Shown piece after piece: positions 36,494 through 51,976 of a stretch of DNA of 60,000 bases (its first letter is position 1; each line of letters starts with the position of its first letter). This DNA comes from Chrysomallon squamiferum. Taxonomy: Eukaryota > Mollusca > Gastropoda > Neomphalida > Peltospiridae. The stretch is taken from NCBI GenBank assembly GCA_012295275.1, contig CM022665.1, positions 1,156,952-1,216,951 on the forward strand. Reading direction: 5' to 3'. Made by a program: the position numbers and the translations under genes. Under the pieces are notes generated by a model. That model saw nothing but the letters and a program-made list of their open reading frames with translations, was not told the origin of the DNA and made no database searches.

Positions 36494-38712
36494 TCAGAAG
36501 AATTCTCCTTCCACTTCATCATATACCTATAAAATTAAATTAAAAATATATCATAATCAACACTAAATTTTAGAGAAGATAATTTAATATTAACATAACC
36601 TGATATCTTCTTTTTCTATTTAAATAAAATGTCAACTGATTTTATAATACATTAAGCATAAAATTTTTCATTATAAAATAATTCTTAACAGTATTTAAAT
36701 TTCTGAAAAGTTCTTATTACTTTAAGTCACAAATTTTACTTTTTGTTGTTATTTTTTTCATTTTAATGTAAAGAAAATACAAACTGATAATGCACATTTT
36801 TGTACATTTCATTTTCATGCAGTTGATTTGCTCATCAGAAAGTCAGTAATAATTATTATTATGTAAAATAAAATTTAAAATGATTATAGATTACCTTTGT
36901 AAATGTATGCTCATGGAGTTGGCTTGCTGTCCATCGTTTTGCTGGGTCATGTTCAAAACAATGAGAGAGAAAATCTTTTCCTTCAGAACTGAGGCATTCT
37001 GGGATACATGGTGTTCCACCCATTCCAACCTTGAACATTATCTGATAGTTATTTTCCGCATCATGCCATGGTCTCTGTCAAATACACACAGAATGTTATT
37101 TGTCTGACTTATATAAATACACAAGTTGAAAAACTGTTACCAAAAATTGTAGTAAACATTGTTTCCCAAGGTTTTAATTTACTATTATAAAACTTAAATA
37201 ATGTTTATATTTTTTGACAAACAATCTTGGCTTGTCCAGTGTGATAAAACTGTAGACCAAAATTTAATTCTATACAAGTCATAATAATTAGAACAAATTG
37301 GAATGTTTGCACATCTGTAGAGTTCAAAGAGTCATGAGAATTTAAAAAACATTAAAAAAAAAAGAATCCCATTTTGATCAAAATATATATTCATAAATTT
37401 TGTAATTTATAGTGTCTCATAATGCCAGTTGTTAAATTTAAACATTTATGAAAAATGTTGACTTTGTACAGAAATTAGAGCAAAATTTAAAAGTATTACC
37501 ACTGTGATGAAAATAGTGGAATAAGGATCTGGAATGCAATATTTTACATAATTCAGCTGCATAATATGTTCAACAGCATCGTTTTAAATACCACTATTAT
37601 ATAATAGGGATTACTTCACAGACCTATTATTGTAATAACTTAAATATATGTGTAAAATATATAACAAGGTTTGCTATGGTCAATACACATTTATAAAAAT
37701 AACATTTAAGTCCTAATATTACAAAAAAGATGTTAGTATACCTTTCCTGTTACCATCTCAACTACAACACATCCCAAACTCCAAATGTCTGCTGCACGAC
37801 CATGTCCATCTTTGTCATTCTGTGTGATTACTTCAGGAGCCATATAAGCTGAAACAAAGGTGAAAATATACACACACTTTAGACTTACTCCTACATTATG
37901 TTGTTTTGCACATATGTTGGCAACAGACAAGGAATATTTCAGTTAACATACTTTTACAGTTACATTATTTTGGATGATGGAAAGTTAGTGCTGAACTTTA
38001 TCCCATTTTATCTGCACCAACTTTACCACTGTCAGTTAAATCTGGTGAAAGTGGAAAACTAGCTAGTAGCATTGATTCAGAATTAAGCTAGATATAATAA
38101 AATGCAGTGGTGACTGATATTGTTTGATGATTTGCACAAGGCCAATATGCCGATAATTCTTAGCTGTGTGTGAAAATACAGTATGTCTGAAATATATCTA
38201 CATTACTTACATTAATTCCTCTTTACATGCCATTTCAATCTTTATGTTTTAATGGTATGCCATTGACTATGTACACCAATGGCTGCTTGTAGCATTTTTT
38301 ATAATATATGTAAACACACACACACACACATTTTAAAAACATATAGATAGATAGATACAAAACAAATAATTTGGAATTATAACTATAAAATACTTAAATC
38401 CTGGTAAATTAATGAAATGATTTTTATAAAAATGTTACAAAAGGAAGAATTTTACATTTTTAATATGAATTAAACTTTGAACTATAGAACATTCTTTGTT
38501 ACTACAAATGTATCACAAATAATGCTGAATAAAAATGTTTTGTTAAGAAGTGTTTTACCCATAGTTCCAGCCAAGTTGTTGATCTCTCCTAACATGGTCG
38601 TATGATCCTTGAGTTTGACTGAGCAACCAAAGTCACCAAGTTTCACCTTGCCATTTGATGTGATAAAGATATTTGCTCCTGTAAAAATAATTACAAGTTA
38701 CAAACATGAATA

Positions 38713-38758
<46 letters not shown>

Positions 38759-41700
38759 TAAATTTACCAAAGAGTGCAATAAACTATACTTGAACTATTT
38801 TTAAAAAATGTCTTAATCTAAATTCATTAAATTAAAATGTTAAAAGCAGTAATAATAATAACTGGGGGAAAAAAATAAGCAAAATCTTAACAAGTGTGTA
38901 CCTGTAATAACCATCTTCTCCCTAATCACCTATAGTATTAATAGTTTTATGCTGCCATCTGTCTCAAAACAATACATTTTAACTTTTATTTTAGGGGAAC
39001 TGTACAAAGCTCTTGACACATTAAACCCCACATTACAACCTCATTCTAAAAATGTCAACATAGCTGTGTACCTTTAATATCTCTGTGTATAATACTGTTC
39101 TCATGCAAGTGCTGGACAGCAATGAGAATTTCTTTGGTGTATCGTCGACTGACACTCTCTGGTAAGCCGATCTTTGCTGCTTCCTCAATGGTGCCACGAT
39201 CACAATACTCCATGAAAATCAACATTTCATCTTTGTGAACCTCAACACCATAATACTTCACTAGATTGGGGTGCTGGATTCCCTCAAAGTTCTTTATCTC
39301 ATCAGCAATTTCTCTGAAAGCTTGTTGGTCATTTGGCTGAATTTTCATCTGTGCATAACAAAGAAAGCATGTTTATACATTCAGTGCAGGCTTCTCTTGC
39401 AATCAGCAATCAAACATTTTATGCTATACTTTTAAAATTTGTACAATAAATGCAAGAACCTTTTTACAATATTCCAATGTGTTTTTTTTTTCTTATTTCA
39501 CATGTAATTAACCAATTCTGTAACCTGAGTTACAATAATTAATCAGTAAACTTAATCATGTTTCATAGTAAACAAACCTCCTTCATAGCCATCAATTCTC
39601 CAGTCTCTACATTCACTGCAGTGTACACTTTTCCAAACTGCCCTTCACCTACAATAAAAATAAAAGATCAGACTTAAGATTTTTTATATACCTTTTTATA
39701 ATCATGATAGTGAAATGTGAAAAAAGGTTATTCAAGTAAGCCTTAAAGATAATTTGCTTAATTCCCTATTTAATGAAAACTGAAAATTTAATTACAATGT
39801 ATTCAAATGAAAATCTCAATATTCAGTTGTTTACATAACATATTATAACATTAAATAAAATTAAAAATAAAGAAAAGTAAATAATAATAAAGAAATATGT
39901 AAATAATAAAAAGGAAGATATTGATGATTTTTTTCTTTTAATTATAAAACATTTGCTGTCGATTTATGAGCGTAATATATCACCTCAAGCTGAACAGTAT
40001 ACTGAACATATTTTTTATTTCTCACCTATCTTAATTCCACGCTGCCACCTGAAGTTCACACGTCTCACACTGATGTGATGATCAATTTCTCGACCCCGCT
40101 CTGTGACACGCCCAATTATGTGTTTCTCTCGCAGTTTGGCATTTCTGTGTTGTTCTAGTCTGTCTATTGCTCTCTGAATACGATCACCACGAGATAAATT
40201 TGACAGAGATTCACCTGAAAGAGCTGTTTAAAATACAAAGAATATAGTTTATTGTTATAAAATCAGAATGAAATTTAGATTAACTACATAACAGGGTGAA
40301 GAACTGCAAAATATTAAGCTTTCCTATTCATACTAAAGAGTAAGTTTTAAGATAGTTATGTAACTGGAACAATTTTTTTTTTTATATCACAGAAGTTATC
40401 CCTAGAAAATTTCAAACAATCATTAAAAATGATTATGTAAAATGCTTAATTAAAATGATTGTGCAAAGTATAAGCAAAATATCTGAAGATTTCTTTTCAT
40501 TAGTTCATTACATTTACCATAATAACTGAGAGAGAGGATGAAAAAAAAAGTCTCTTACTAATATTTGTATGTTTTTTTTTATAAATATTTTACATACAAA
40601 AGTTAACAGTCATTATATATAGCTCTTGTGTGCAATATTTCAAAACATATCAGAAAATGAAGAGGCAACTGCAAAAGGGCTTAGATCAATTTTTGTCACA
40701 ACTGAGTTTGATGCCCTGACTGTTAGCAATTAACCATAGCTTCATGATGACAAATAAGTAGGTGTAAATTCACTGACATCCAGTAGCAAAGGATCAAAGT
40801 ATTTTTATTGATGTACAAAAGAGCTTACATCAGTTTAAATTTGTCTGTACATTTTCCTTAAAATGGACAGTTTGCTTTTTTGTTAGGTTGATGAATTTGA
40901 TTACATATATATATATAATTGACTACTTACAAGCATCAGCAGAGCTAGGTGTTCCTGGGGTTGATGGTGTAGAAAGACCAGATGTCACTGGGGCTGGCTC
41001 ACTGCTGGCTGACCTGTTTGAGATAGACCTGGTCATTCTAGACTGTTCTGGCCACGACACAAGTCGCTGCATGTTGTGTCGACTGTTGTGACTCAGGTCA
41101 ACCATACTGCTGCCTTTGAGAAGAGGAACTCCAGCTGATAAAACCAGATGCAACTTTTAATGTTATTACATGTCAAAAAGAAACTACATGTACATAAAAT
41201 CACTTAATAATAATGTACTGGACTAATGAAAATAATAAACAGTGAAAAAAGTCTGTTACCATGTGTAGGACTGCTTGAAGCACTCCGATCAACTGATCCA
41301 ATCACGTGAGTGAGACAGTCATTGATACTCTGTTTCAAATCCTGTAATAATGAAATCAGCCTGTAAGCTCTTCACTGATTGTAACAGCAAACAGTGAATT
41401 CATATTTAGTTTTTTTAATAAGATGTTTTTAACTTCAGGAAACTAATTACTAAATAAAATAATTTTGACCTTAAGAGCAACATTTATCTAGATAATTTTG
41501 TATCATGGAAAGAAAAATTATATTTATTATCATGCAGTAATAACAACATTAATTTCTCTTAGAAGTTAATATTCATTCTATAAACATTTAGTAGCAGAAT
41601 AAACAGCATTAATCTTAAAATATACAAATGAAAAACTGAATATCTAATTTTCACACATATTTGACATGGATTAATCAAAGATAATTTTAACCATAATTTA

Positions 41701-44700
41701 AAATTAGTTTATAAGTTTTCAGTCATGTAACTTTCCTTTCTCATTTTCTTTAATACATTACCTGAAATTCTTCTTCTGTAAGTAAAGCTAAAATTCTTGG
41801 TTCACATGCAACTGTTAAAAAGTCGAAGCCTTGATTTGCCCATCTGAAAGATAAAACAATAGTGTCAAAATGAAACCACATTCCAAATACATTAGACAGC
41901 TTAATTATGTCTCTGTATCAAATAAAAAGTCCACCACAGAATTATAATCCACTCATTTGGATAAATCTATAAATTCTTTCGACATATTTAATTTATAATG
42001 CACCACTGATTGGTAGTATTCCTTTGTACAGAAAAAAAAAAAAAAAAAAAGTTTTTTGAATACTGAATATTGATGACAGTGTTAAAATATACCTTTGAAA
42101 TTTACAAAGTGTTATTTCTTTATGCCACTATCCTTTAAGAAAATATTGTGTTCCTCAGAATTTAAACAAAACAAACCAACCTTGGACGAATTCCTCTTCC
42201 TGTCTCACATTTCTCATGTATGAATTTCATCCAGTCTTTGGCAAAATTAACAAGGCCTCTTCCCAGTTTTTGACGCTGCTCACCAGAAACAAGTCTCAAA
42301 ACCTCTTTGTAGTACTACAAAATAATTTATTTATTAAAAAAAAACTTTTTTTTTTTTTTTTTAAATTAAGGATATAACAACAATAATGGACAGATGAGTT
42401 TAACTAAAGTCAAAATACTTTCCTGTGAATACATTTCAATTTATTTTATATTTCATTATTTTTAAATGTAATTTTTGCAGAATTTGTTTTGAATAAGAGG
42501 CTGTATTGCATGTACCTCAAAACCAAAGTTGTAACATTGCAGCATGGTCTCCCGATACAGTTTCAGTAAGTGGTTTCTCTCCATGTCTTCCAGCTGAGAA
42601 ATCTCTTCAAAGTTGAGTTTTTCATCAACCTGCTTGATTGCCTTAGCTACTTTATCTCTTAGGTCAATTGCATTTGTCTGTTACAATGATAAAAATAATA
42701 TATCAGAAGATAAATTTATATGTGAAGATATGCATGTAAAAAAACAAATAATCCACATTTTTGGCATTTTTATTTTTTGGTACCATAATACTAAGTAAAC
42801 CATATTGGATTTATTCAAGCAAACAGTACCTTCATACATAAATTAACAGAAACTGTATCAAAATCATTTCTAAACAATATCAGACTGGCTGATAGCAACA
42901 ACCTGGAAAAGTAAATTGCTTTTCTTTTTTTTTTTTTTTAATTACCTTAATGATGATACCTACAAAAGTTATGATAATTTTGTAAAAATAAGGATTTTGT
43001 GATGTGTTACTGTGTTTTTGCATGCATTATTATCAGATTATGTGTGTGTTTATTCTACTAAAAATAAAACAAAGGAATTTTATATCATATAATACTGTAT
43101 AACCTACTTACAATGATGTAAATAATATTAAACTATACAGACAAGCCAATGCAGATATAGATCTACTATGCAAAGTGCAACATACAACTGATTAATTTGC
43201 AGCAAGACAGTTCCCTGTCCAGTTTATAAGATAAATAAACAGAAAATGATTTCCCCATAACCCACATGAATTTAAGAAAAACCAAATAATTATCTTTAAA
43301 AAACACACAAAATAATGAAATATGCAGAAGATGCCAGATTTCCATATCATTCAGGATAAATTTGTTTTTGTTTTCTTGTAAGACTCACTTTAAGCTCCTG
43401 CAAGGCTTCAGCAATAGACTGGTGACAAGATGTTTGTTCATTTATCAAATTAACAGTGTCACCCATCATCTGAGTAAAATCTTTACGCTGTATTTCAAGT
43501 CTGGAGGAATTAATTACTACCAACAGAAGGGCATCAACCTGAAACATAATATCCAAACTGTATCTTTTTAACAGAAAGCAGCTGTAAATCTAATGTATCT
43601 CACTTATTAAAAACATCTATAAGATTTAGGTCTTTTAAATGTTAATGCAAGTATCCTGATTATATTATTAAACATTAATTATAATTCTTAAAAACTTGAC
43701 TATTTACAACTGTTAATTCATGTTATTAACCAACAAAATACTTCAAATGTAATATACATTCAGTACATTTAAAAGGTCTTTTTTTTTTTTTAGAAGTAAA
43801 GATAATATAACAGCATATGCTAACAATAAAGGATGAAACAATATAATAACTTCATATGAATGCATACACGATGCTGTTTTCCACCACCTCATGATTTCAT
43901 TTCTCATGTGGTAGATTGATGACAGTGCAATGTTATGAAGATTTACTAAGACTATCAGAAACTTTTTTTTTATCTTTTGTATGTATAAAATTTCACAAAA
44001 ATCAGTTATCTCTGCAGTTATTTGACTGTTATACTTCTTTATTGGCAAGGACCGGTTTCTAAACAAACAAAGCATTTACTTGTTTGTAATGAAAGATAGG
44101 AACAAAAATTTCAAATAATAAAACAAAACATGATGATGATGATGATGATGATGGTAATAATAATAAACCAACCTGTATATGAGACAAAGCAATGGCAGTT
44201 TCTGCAGTTAATTCTACCTGAACTTTCTCCCCTGTCCAGGCTGGACATTCACGAGAGTGGTCAGTCCCTGCATCACAACGAAGCATCAACAAGTAACCAT
44301 CCTCAGCAGGGGCCTGGTGGTCATCTTCTGCCTGGTGAAATGCTGGGTGACTCGTCTCTTCACGACCACATGTTACATTGAGCAGCTGAAGAATCAGACG
44401 TTTGTTGGAGATGATACGGTTAGGGATGAAAAGCAGATATCCTGCACTTAATGGTGCATACAACTGAAAAATAAATACAACTCTAATAATTTAAAATAAC
44501 AAAAAATTTAAATAAACTTTTTTGCATAAGTAATAAAACAAATATTTTTATAAAAAATATACTAAATTTAAAAAGACATGACTTTTACCTTTTAAAGAAT
44601 GCCTGGAACGAATAGAAAGAATGGTAATTATATTTTCAACACAATATATTATCAATGCTTATTAGATGTCAAATACTGGTTTTAAATTTATAAACAATTT

Positions 44701-47700
44701 TGACAGACATCTGTTAGGTTATATAGTACAGTACACTTTTTAATAGATCAAAATATTAAAACTGACAAAAAATAAATAAATAAAAAAAATTAAAATAAGA
44801 TAAGGAAAAAGATAGAAAATGTTAAAATTCAATACAGAAAATAAAAATAAAAATTTTAATAAAGGAATTTTTTTTAAATTTTAACATATAAAACTGAACT
44901 TTGAAATTCAATACACAAATGAAACTAACCCTGACATGTCCAGCTTCTCTGAGTTTCTCCAGTAGTTCTGCTGTAGTAACAGAAATATTGAAGTCAGCTG
45001 CTATCTCCAAATCCTGAAAATTAAAATTAAAGACAATGTCTTTCTTTGAAAATTAGCAGAAAAAAATAAAACAGATACAGGTACCAGACCAATTATCTGG
45101 CGTCCTGAAATCCAGAAAGACCAGAAAACCAGAAGTTTTTTCATAGTTCACGTGTTGTTCTCACCAGATCGGAACTACTTGTTCAAGCCGTCGTGATGTT
45201 CATTCACTCGCCACATTGTTTACGTGTTGAGTCGCCACAGTTGTGTCAATTTTCTTTATGTTTTTGATTTTAAAATGTTTGTCTAATTATTTACGTATAT
45301 AGATGCCTTGGTACCAGAAAACCGGAAAATCCAGTAATGTGCAATGCCTCAGGCCCCAAGGAGTCCGGATAATTGGTCCGGTACCTGTAGTACTTTTTTG
45401 TTATTTCTACATTGATCAATGTATTATCTGCAAGTGAAGTGGATGTTTATAATGGAAATATAAATAATATGCTTAGGCAAAATGGATTTATTTATGATCA
45501 GTATGGACCACTGAGAAATAAGAACTTTAATGATAATAACAAATGTGCTACAAAAATTACTGATATATATATCTATACCTTTCTCAGCATTTTGGCAAAT
45601 CCTAAAGCTTTGGAAGCCCTTTCCCTAGCTTCATGAAACAGATTCTTAAAGTTGCGACATGACACCTGAATGGAATGCCTGTAAAAAATACACACTGAAC
45701 ATTTCCTCAAATCCCACAAATACAAAAACTTATCAGTGATGATTTTCTCATACATAAAGGAACATTTAAAACATTTTCTCTTACTTAAACAGAACTATAT
45801 TTATAATGACTTTTTGGTCATTCATAAATGATAAATGAAGAACATTTTTATTTTCTCAAGTCATTTTGAAATAAAAACAAAAAACAAATTATATGTAACA
45901 ATCTTCCAGTATTACAAGACATACCTGAATTCTGAAGTTCTTCTAGAAGTGTTATGTGGATGTCTGTCATCTTTGCTAAGGTCTAACTCTTCCTCTCCAT
46001 TTTCACTGGCCTCCTCATCCTGTGTACAGAAGTCTTGCAGAGATGTGGTGTATTCGTCTATTCCGTTGTCGAGGAAATCTGCTATAGAACTGAGAAGGCT
46101 ACTCGCCAGAGTGCTGTATAAAATAACACAAAATTAATAAGTTAAAGCCAGAATAACTGTTGTAGTACTTTGGCAAATGTATATTTTTTAAAATGATATT
46201 TGCTTCAAAATGTTATTTACACTTTTTTTTTTATCTGTGGTTTGCTTTTTTTTTTTTCATTAACCATAGAATATCATTATCTTACACAGAGGATTGGGTG
46301 CCATGATATCTGAATTTTGTAAATTTTAATAGTTTTTAATACAATAATAAAAAATAATTACTATCAGTATAAACACAATATGTTATGACTATTTGATTTA
46401 CTTTTCTTAAAAAAACAACACTATAATACTTGTATATCCTTAGTATCTGACCTATGGTGTAGATATGAATTTCATACGAAATTAAATTTTTATATTACAG
46501 TAATTTTGCTACAGTCTGAATAGTGATCTCAGAAGAGTGATTTGTGTTTTAACTGGCAATTTTAAAAAAAATGCAGGATTTGCCTGTTCCAGTCATTACA
46601 AATTACCTGAATCTTTTACCAGCCTCAGCCTCCCCACCTAAAACATATGGACAAATCTGAATGGTAAAGAGCCATTCTTCTTCTAAAGCATTCTTCAGAC
46701 TTCTAGATGCTTCAGGCAAACTCTGCAGCATGTACATCCAGTTTTGAAGGTATGAGAAATATACCTAAAAATATCAAAAATTGTGTTATTATTCATGCTA
46801 AATTTATTATTTTAAAATAATTAAATCTATTAGTATGTAAATTTTATTATCTGTTCTGTTGCCTTAAATGTAAATATATTTGTAAATTTCAAACAGATTA
46901 ATAACCATGAAAATAATTCTAAACACCCTTTTCAGTTCAGTAACTAAAAAAAGAAATGTTATCATGATCTTTCATCTTGTAAGATAACTGTAATTAAATA
47001 GCCCAAAAAATGTATTGATAACAAAGATAATAACCATACTGAGATTAATTTTAGATATTTTATGCATGTCTTACATCAAGCATAGACTTCATATCTGAAT
47101 CAAACTGTTCGAGGTCAGTGGCAAATTTTTCTTCTGCATCCTGATCATCCCACAATACAGCAGACACCATGTGTTGATAATACTGTTTTACTATAGCAGC
47201 TCCTCGTAGAACCTCTTTACACTCTCGTATCAGCTGAATTAAACAAAAACAATGTGTTAGTAATAAACTATGTATTCCTGAACCTGCAATTTCTTTAAAA
47301 CAAAGGTTATTAAAATAGGTCATTCTATGACAACTCAACCAGAGCTCCAACTCTGATAAAATTTCACTCATTTGTGCATCCATATAAATGATGAGCATAT
47401 GAGAATTTTTTCTCAACTTTGGACCCTAACAATATGTAACACTGCAAATTTCAGCTGAATATCTTTATAATAAATAAAGTTAATAGCTTTCAAAAATTTC
47501 CAAAAAACATCTCGACATATTTGTGATCAACCGTAATTTCAAAATTAATAAGAATCTTGGAAATGTTCATGAACTTGGTTGTTCTGATATGGAATGATCC
47601 AAATATTTGTTGTTGTTTGAAAGTACTGAAAAAGAATTTAATGCTGGTATATATTTATTAATAGACTTACTTCAAAATCATAAAGTTTATTTATTAAAAT

Positions 47701-50456
47701 ATGTCTTCATTCAAACTGAGATTTTTTTTGGTCATGTTTTCTTAGGCAGACTGGCATCTGCTATTATAAAACAGTCTCTTTCAAATGGAACAACATAACT
47801 ATTATAAATTAAAAAAAAAAATCTATACAAATTTAACAGTTTACATCACCTGTCGTATACTAAGAAATGAAGGGTCTTCAATGTGTTGTTCAAGTCTCAA
47901 TCGCAAACACTCATGAATGACATCAAGTGGAATTCTGACAAGGAACAAATAACTGGGCCGAAATGATGGCAAACCCATCCGCTCAAACTCCTCAGTCCAA
48001 TCCCACTGTTCTGAGAAACTGCATTCATGATTGATCTCTGTGTAATCCTTGACTTCCGAGAAGAGTTCCAGGGATGGGGATGATGACAAGATCTTCTCAT
48101 TAGGACATCTATCATCTGGAGATATCTAGTTGAAGAAAAGCTTTAAGTAATACAAACCCCCCAAAAAACACATTTAAATAATTTTATAAAGAAACAGACA
48201 TTTTGGTGAAAAAGTTTTTTATATTTAATAGTTAACTGATGCAATGCTGCAACAAAAAAGATATATATGAAATAAACAACCTAATAATAATAATTGGATG
48301 TAAAATCTTTGTTAATGACAAGAAAAGTAATCTTTTATTTATTCTTAAGTCTTGACAATCTCAATTATGGTTATAAATATGACTGCAAGTCAGTTTGTAA
48401 ACTTTATCATTAATAAATTACTTAATACTTTCATTCTTTTTTTTTAAGGATTTTGGGGAATCATCAACTAAACATTTTTAAAATCTGTTAAGCATTAAAA
48501 TGAAAATTATGTTTCATGTATTTTAAATCAAAAGATTCTGATTTATCTATTATCTTCTGTTAACAGAAATAAAAATCAAACTAGAGAAAATAACTCTTTA
48601 ATAGCTTCATACCTTATTCACTGCTTGAGCATATGTATTAGAAGTAGATGGTGGTTTCTGAAGGGCCTCTTTGGCTCTTTGCAATGATCTGTCCAGTAAA
48701 TCCCTCAGTCTAATCACTAACCGATGCATGCCCATCTTCCTTAAAGACTTGTCCACAAAATGTCGATATACATGAACATGTGTTTTATTCAATTCCTCTA
48801 AGCTAGCAATACTTGAATCTCGTGAAAGACTTGTGGCAAATGACCCAATATTTCCTGGTTGTAGATGTCTATTGGGTGTTGAGGTATCTAGTGGGGGAGA
48901 ACTACCTGTACTATTATCAGCAGTAAATGAAGCAGGAGAAGCTCTTTCACTGTCTGAGCTGGCTGACACTACTGAAAATGTTACTTGTTTGCTCAGTTTG
49001 TACAGCTCATTTGACTCTGAACACTTTGTGGATTCATCTTGCACCTCAACATCATCTTCTTCTTCTTCGGAAGTCACAGATGTTTCTAAAATATTTGGAA
49101 TACTTGGCTTTGATGTAGACCTCGATTCTGAAACTCGAGGACTTTCATAATCTATCATTGGCCAATCAAGACCATCTATATTATGCACTCCTAACACTCT
49201 ACCAAGTAATTTCATCTTGTGACACAGATCTCTTGTGATATTCAACCACAGACACAGTGATTTGACTCGCAATGAGAACTTTTCACTCCCATAAACTTCA
49301 TTACTGACTGCAAATGCCTTTGAATGTGGGTAGAGTCTTTCACATTTGTCAAGTCTATCAAGCAACTGCTGAACCTTAAGAAGAGCTTCTCTTTGGCAGG
49401 AAACAATATCAGATGTCAGATTCAAAGACTGAAAAGATGCAGAGATACCAGGAGAGATTCTACCACAATCTTCAGATGGTCTATGGCTCTCAACATCTAG
49501 GTTGTCCTTATCAGCATAATGAGAACTCATATCACCAAATACACTGTCATTATAAGTAGTTGAAGGCTCAGGATGGATATGACTGTGCAGCCTGAATTTT
49601 AGAATGGCATCCAGCACAGTGGGGACTTGCTGTCGTTGTTCCTCCAGAAGCTGCTGATGTTGCTCACGGGAACACTCATTGTTGTACCAAGCCTGTAACT
49701 GCAACCACAACAAGTCATTTTTCAACATCTCCTGTTCACAGCTCATTTGTCTCTTGTAGTTCACCATTTGCTTATCCTTGTCTTTTTTGTTCATTGATCC
49801 GAGGTTGATAAGGGTAGAGAAGAGTTTGTAGAACTCACTTCTTGTTTCAGGGCATTCAATTGGAATAGTAACTGTTCTTTCCAATTTATTGTGTGTTGGC
49901 ACATATGGTGTAATAGGCTTTGGGCTTGAGTTTTGAGCACTGGTCCTACCTGGTACTGGTATTAGGTGAGGTACTGACAATGCTTGAACAGGATCTGTGA
50001 AGTCATCAGATAATCTTTTAACATATCTTTCATGTCCACGAGATTTCGTTGTCACTTTCTTTGAATCACGATTTTCTCTTTTTTTTCGTTCTTTTTTCTC
50101 TCTCTTGATTTCACGTTCCAAATTATCATCTGAATCAGTCCCACTAACTTTGCAAAATGAAGGATTATCTCCATATTCCTCACGGATAACATTCACAACA
50201 GAACGTTGTTTTTTTGTCTTTGTCAAATAATGTTTATATTCTTTTGTGTATTGCTGTTTACTTTTTAGATGCCTGTCTTTTTGTCTTCTTTCCTGACGAA
50301 TACAAGGAGGAGTGCCATTACCATAGGCATGAATGTCCTCAGAATCCCTTTCATTGTCATCATCTTCTTGGAAGGTTCGCCTTAGACGAGGATGTAAGTT
50401 TTCTGAGAATTTTCTAAAAAAAGAACCAGTAAGGATTTTTATATATAAATACATAC

Positions 50457-50489
<33 letters not shown>

Positions 50490-50500
50490 AACACAAAACA

Positions 50501-50544
<44 letters not shown>

Positions 50545-51929
50545 CCTACAATCACAGTATTTTAATGGTTTCATCAATATCTATAATCTACTTTTAAAAG
50601 TAAATTCATGTCCCCCATTGTCCACACTAGACTGTGGTTGGTTCAAAACACTTTGAACCAACCAGTCCAAACACACACACACACACGTACACACACACAA
50701 ACACACTGGACAATCAAAATTAGATCCACTTGGGACCAATGAAATATGCTGTTTTATACACAGTGCTAGTTTATAAAGATTAAAATGACATGAATTTGGA
50801 GTATGTTTTATTACAAATGTTACAGTTAAATGTCTATTGAATGTCAGCTGTTATAAATGACTGCCTTTTTTTTTCATACTTCTCTCCAAAGCAAACTCTT
50901 CCTTATGGCCTCCATATAAATTTTAAAAACTGTCTATATGTAATTCTGATATTTTTTTTTTTTTTTTTTAATTGTTTTTTGAAAGAAAATATTATTATTT
51001 TTTTTAACTGAAAATAACTGTTTGAATCTTTGTACTTTATTATTATTAATAATCTTCCATATTTAACACTGGTTGCAAAAGTCTGCTTTTGGTAGTAGCA
51101 GAAAAAAGTTTAATTTGTTTTATTATTTTAAAAACGTCAGTGTATGAAAGTTTGGGTGCATCATCAATCCATTCTGATTTTTTAATTTGCTGGTCATTAG
51201 GTTTTCTCTTTGCTGAAATCTTGGTTCCATACAACTGCCAATAATGGTCACTGTTTTTTAAACTGCATAGATAAATATTTCTGTTTCACAGTAGAGTTGA
51301 TGAAAACTCTTCTATTAATTTCACTTTAGATTGCAATGAAAGTTTGATACATTACTGTTTTTTATGTTGCTCTTTTGGATGAATTCAATAAGACAATGCA
51401 AAATGTATTTATGCAGACTTCTGACACTAAATCTAAATGAGTGAATTCATTTAGGATTGAATGTACACTAACAGTAATATTGTTCATTTAGTTGAATATA
51501 ATCATTCTGCAGGGATCAGCCTTGGGAAGCACATTATTCCAATACATTTGATCATTTTGTAGAGACCACGCAGCCAGTGTGCCAAGTCTTTGAGGCTGAC
51601 ACAGGTTAACAGCTATATTATGGCTATGTTTATCTGAAACTCTCCTACTTTTGGCAGCCACTGAGCTTAGATCCTATTCTTTGTGTCTTATTCTCTCTTG
51701 CTGTGGCATTTCTGATTTAAGCAAACAGATACCTAATTAACGTAATACTGACTTTGTTTTTATTCAGATTGGTCAGTGAATCAATGGGATTTATGGGAAG
51801 AGCGTGGAGCCAAACAAGGTGGGCTTTATTGCTGTGGTCAGTGTTCACATTTTGAGGCACTAAGGAGAGTATGCAGAGCAACCATGGCACTTGCTACTGG
51901 TGCCATGGTAAAATTTGAACCCTAAATAA

Positions 51930-51976
<47 letters not shown>

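Noticed and set aside
44059-44172. Extension of the MAP3K4 exon 9 frame
   Set aside because: The donor at 44173 ends the exon; the extension reads through a (GAT)n repeat.
51760-51930. Possible SINE body (minus strand, GGTTCAAATTT then ATGGCACCAG)
   Set aside because: A B-box-like string is present, but there is no A box at the expected spacing and no second copy in the window.
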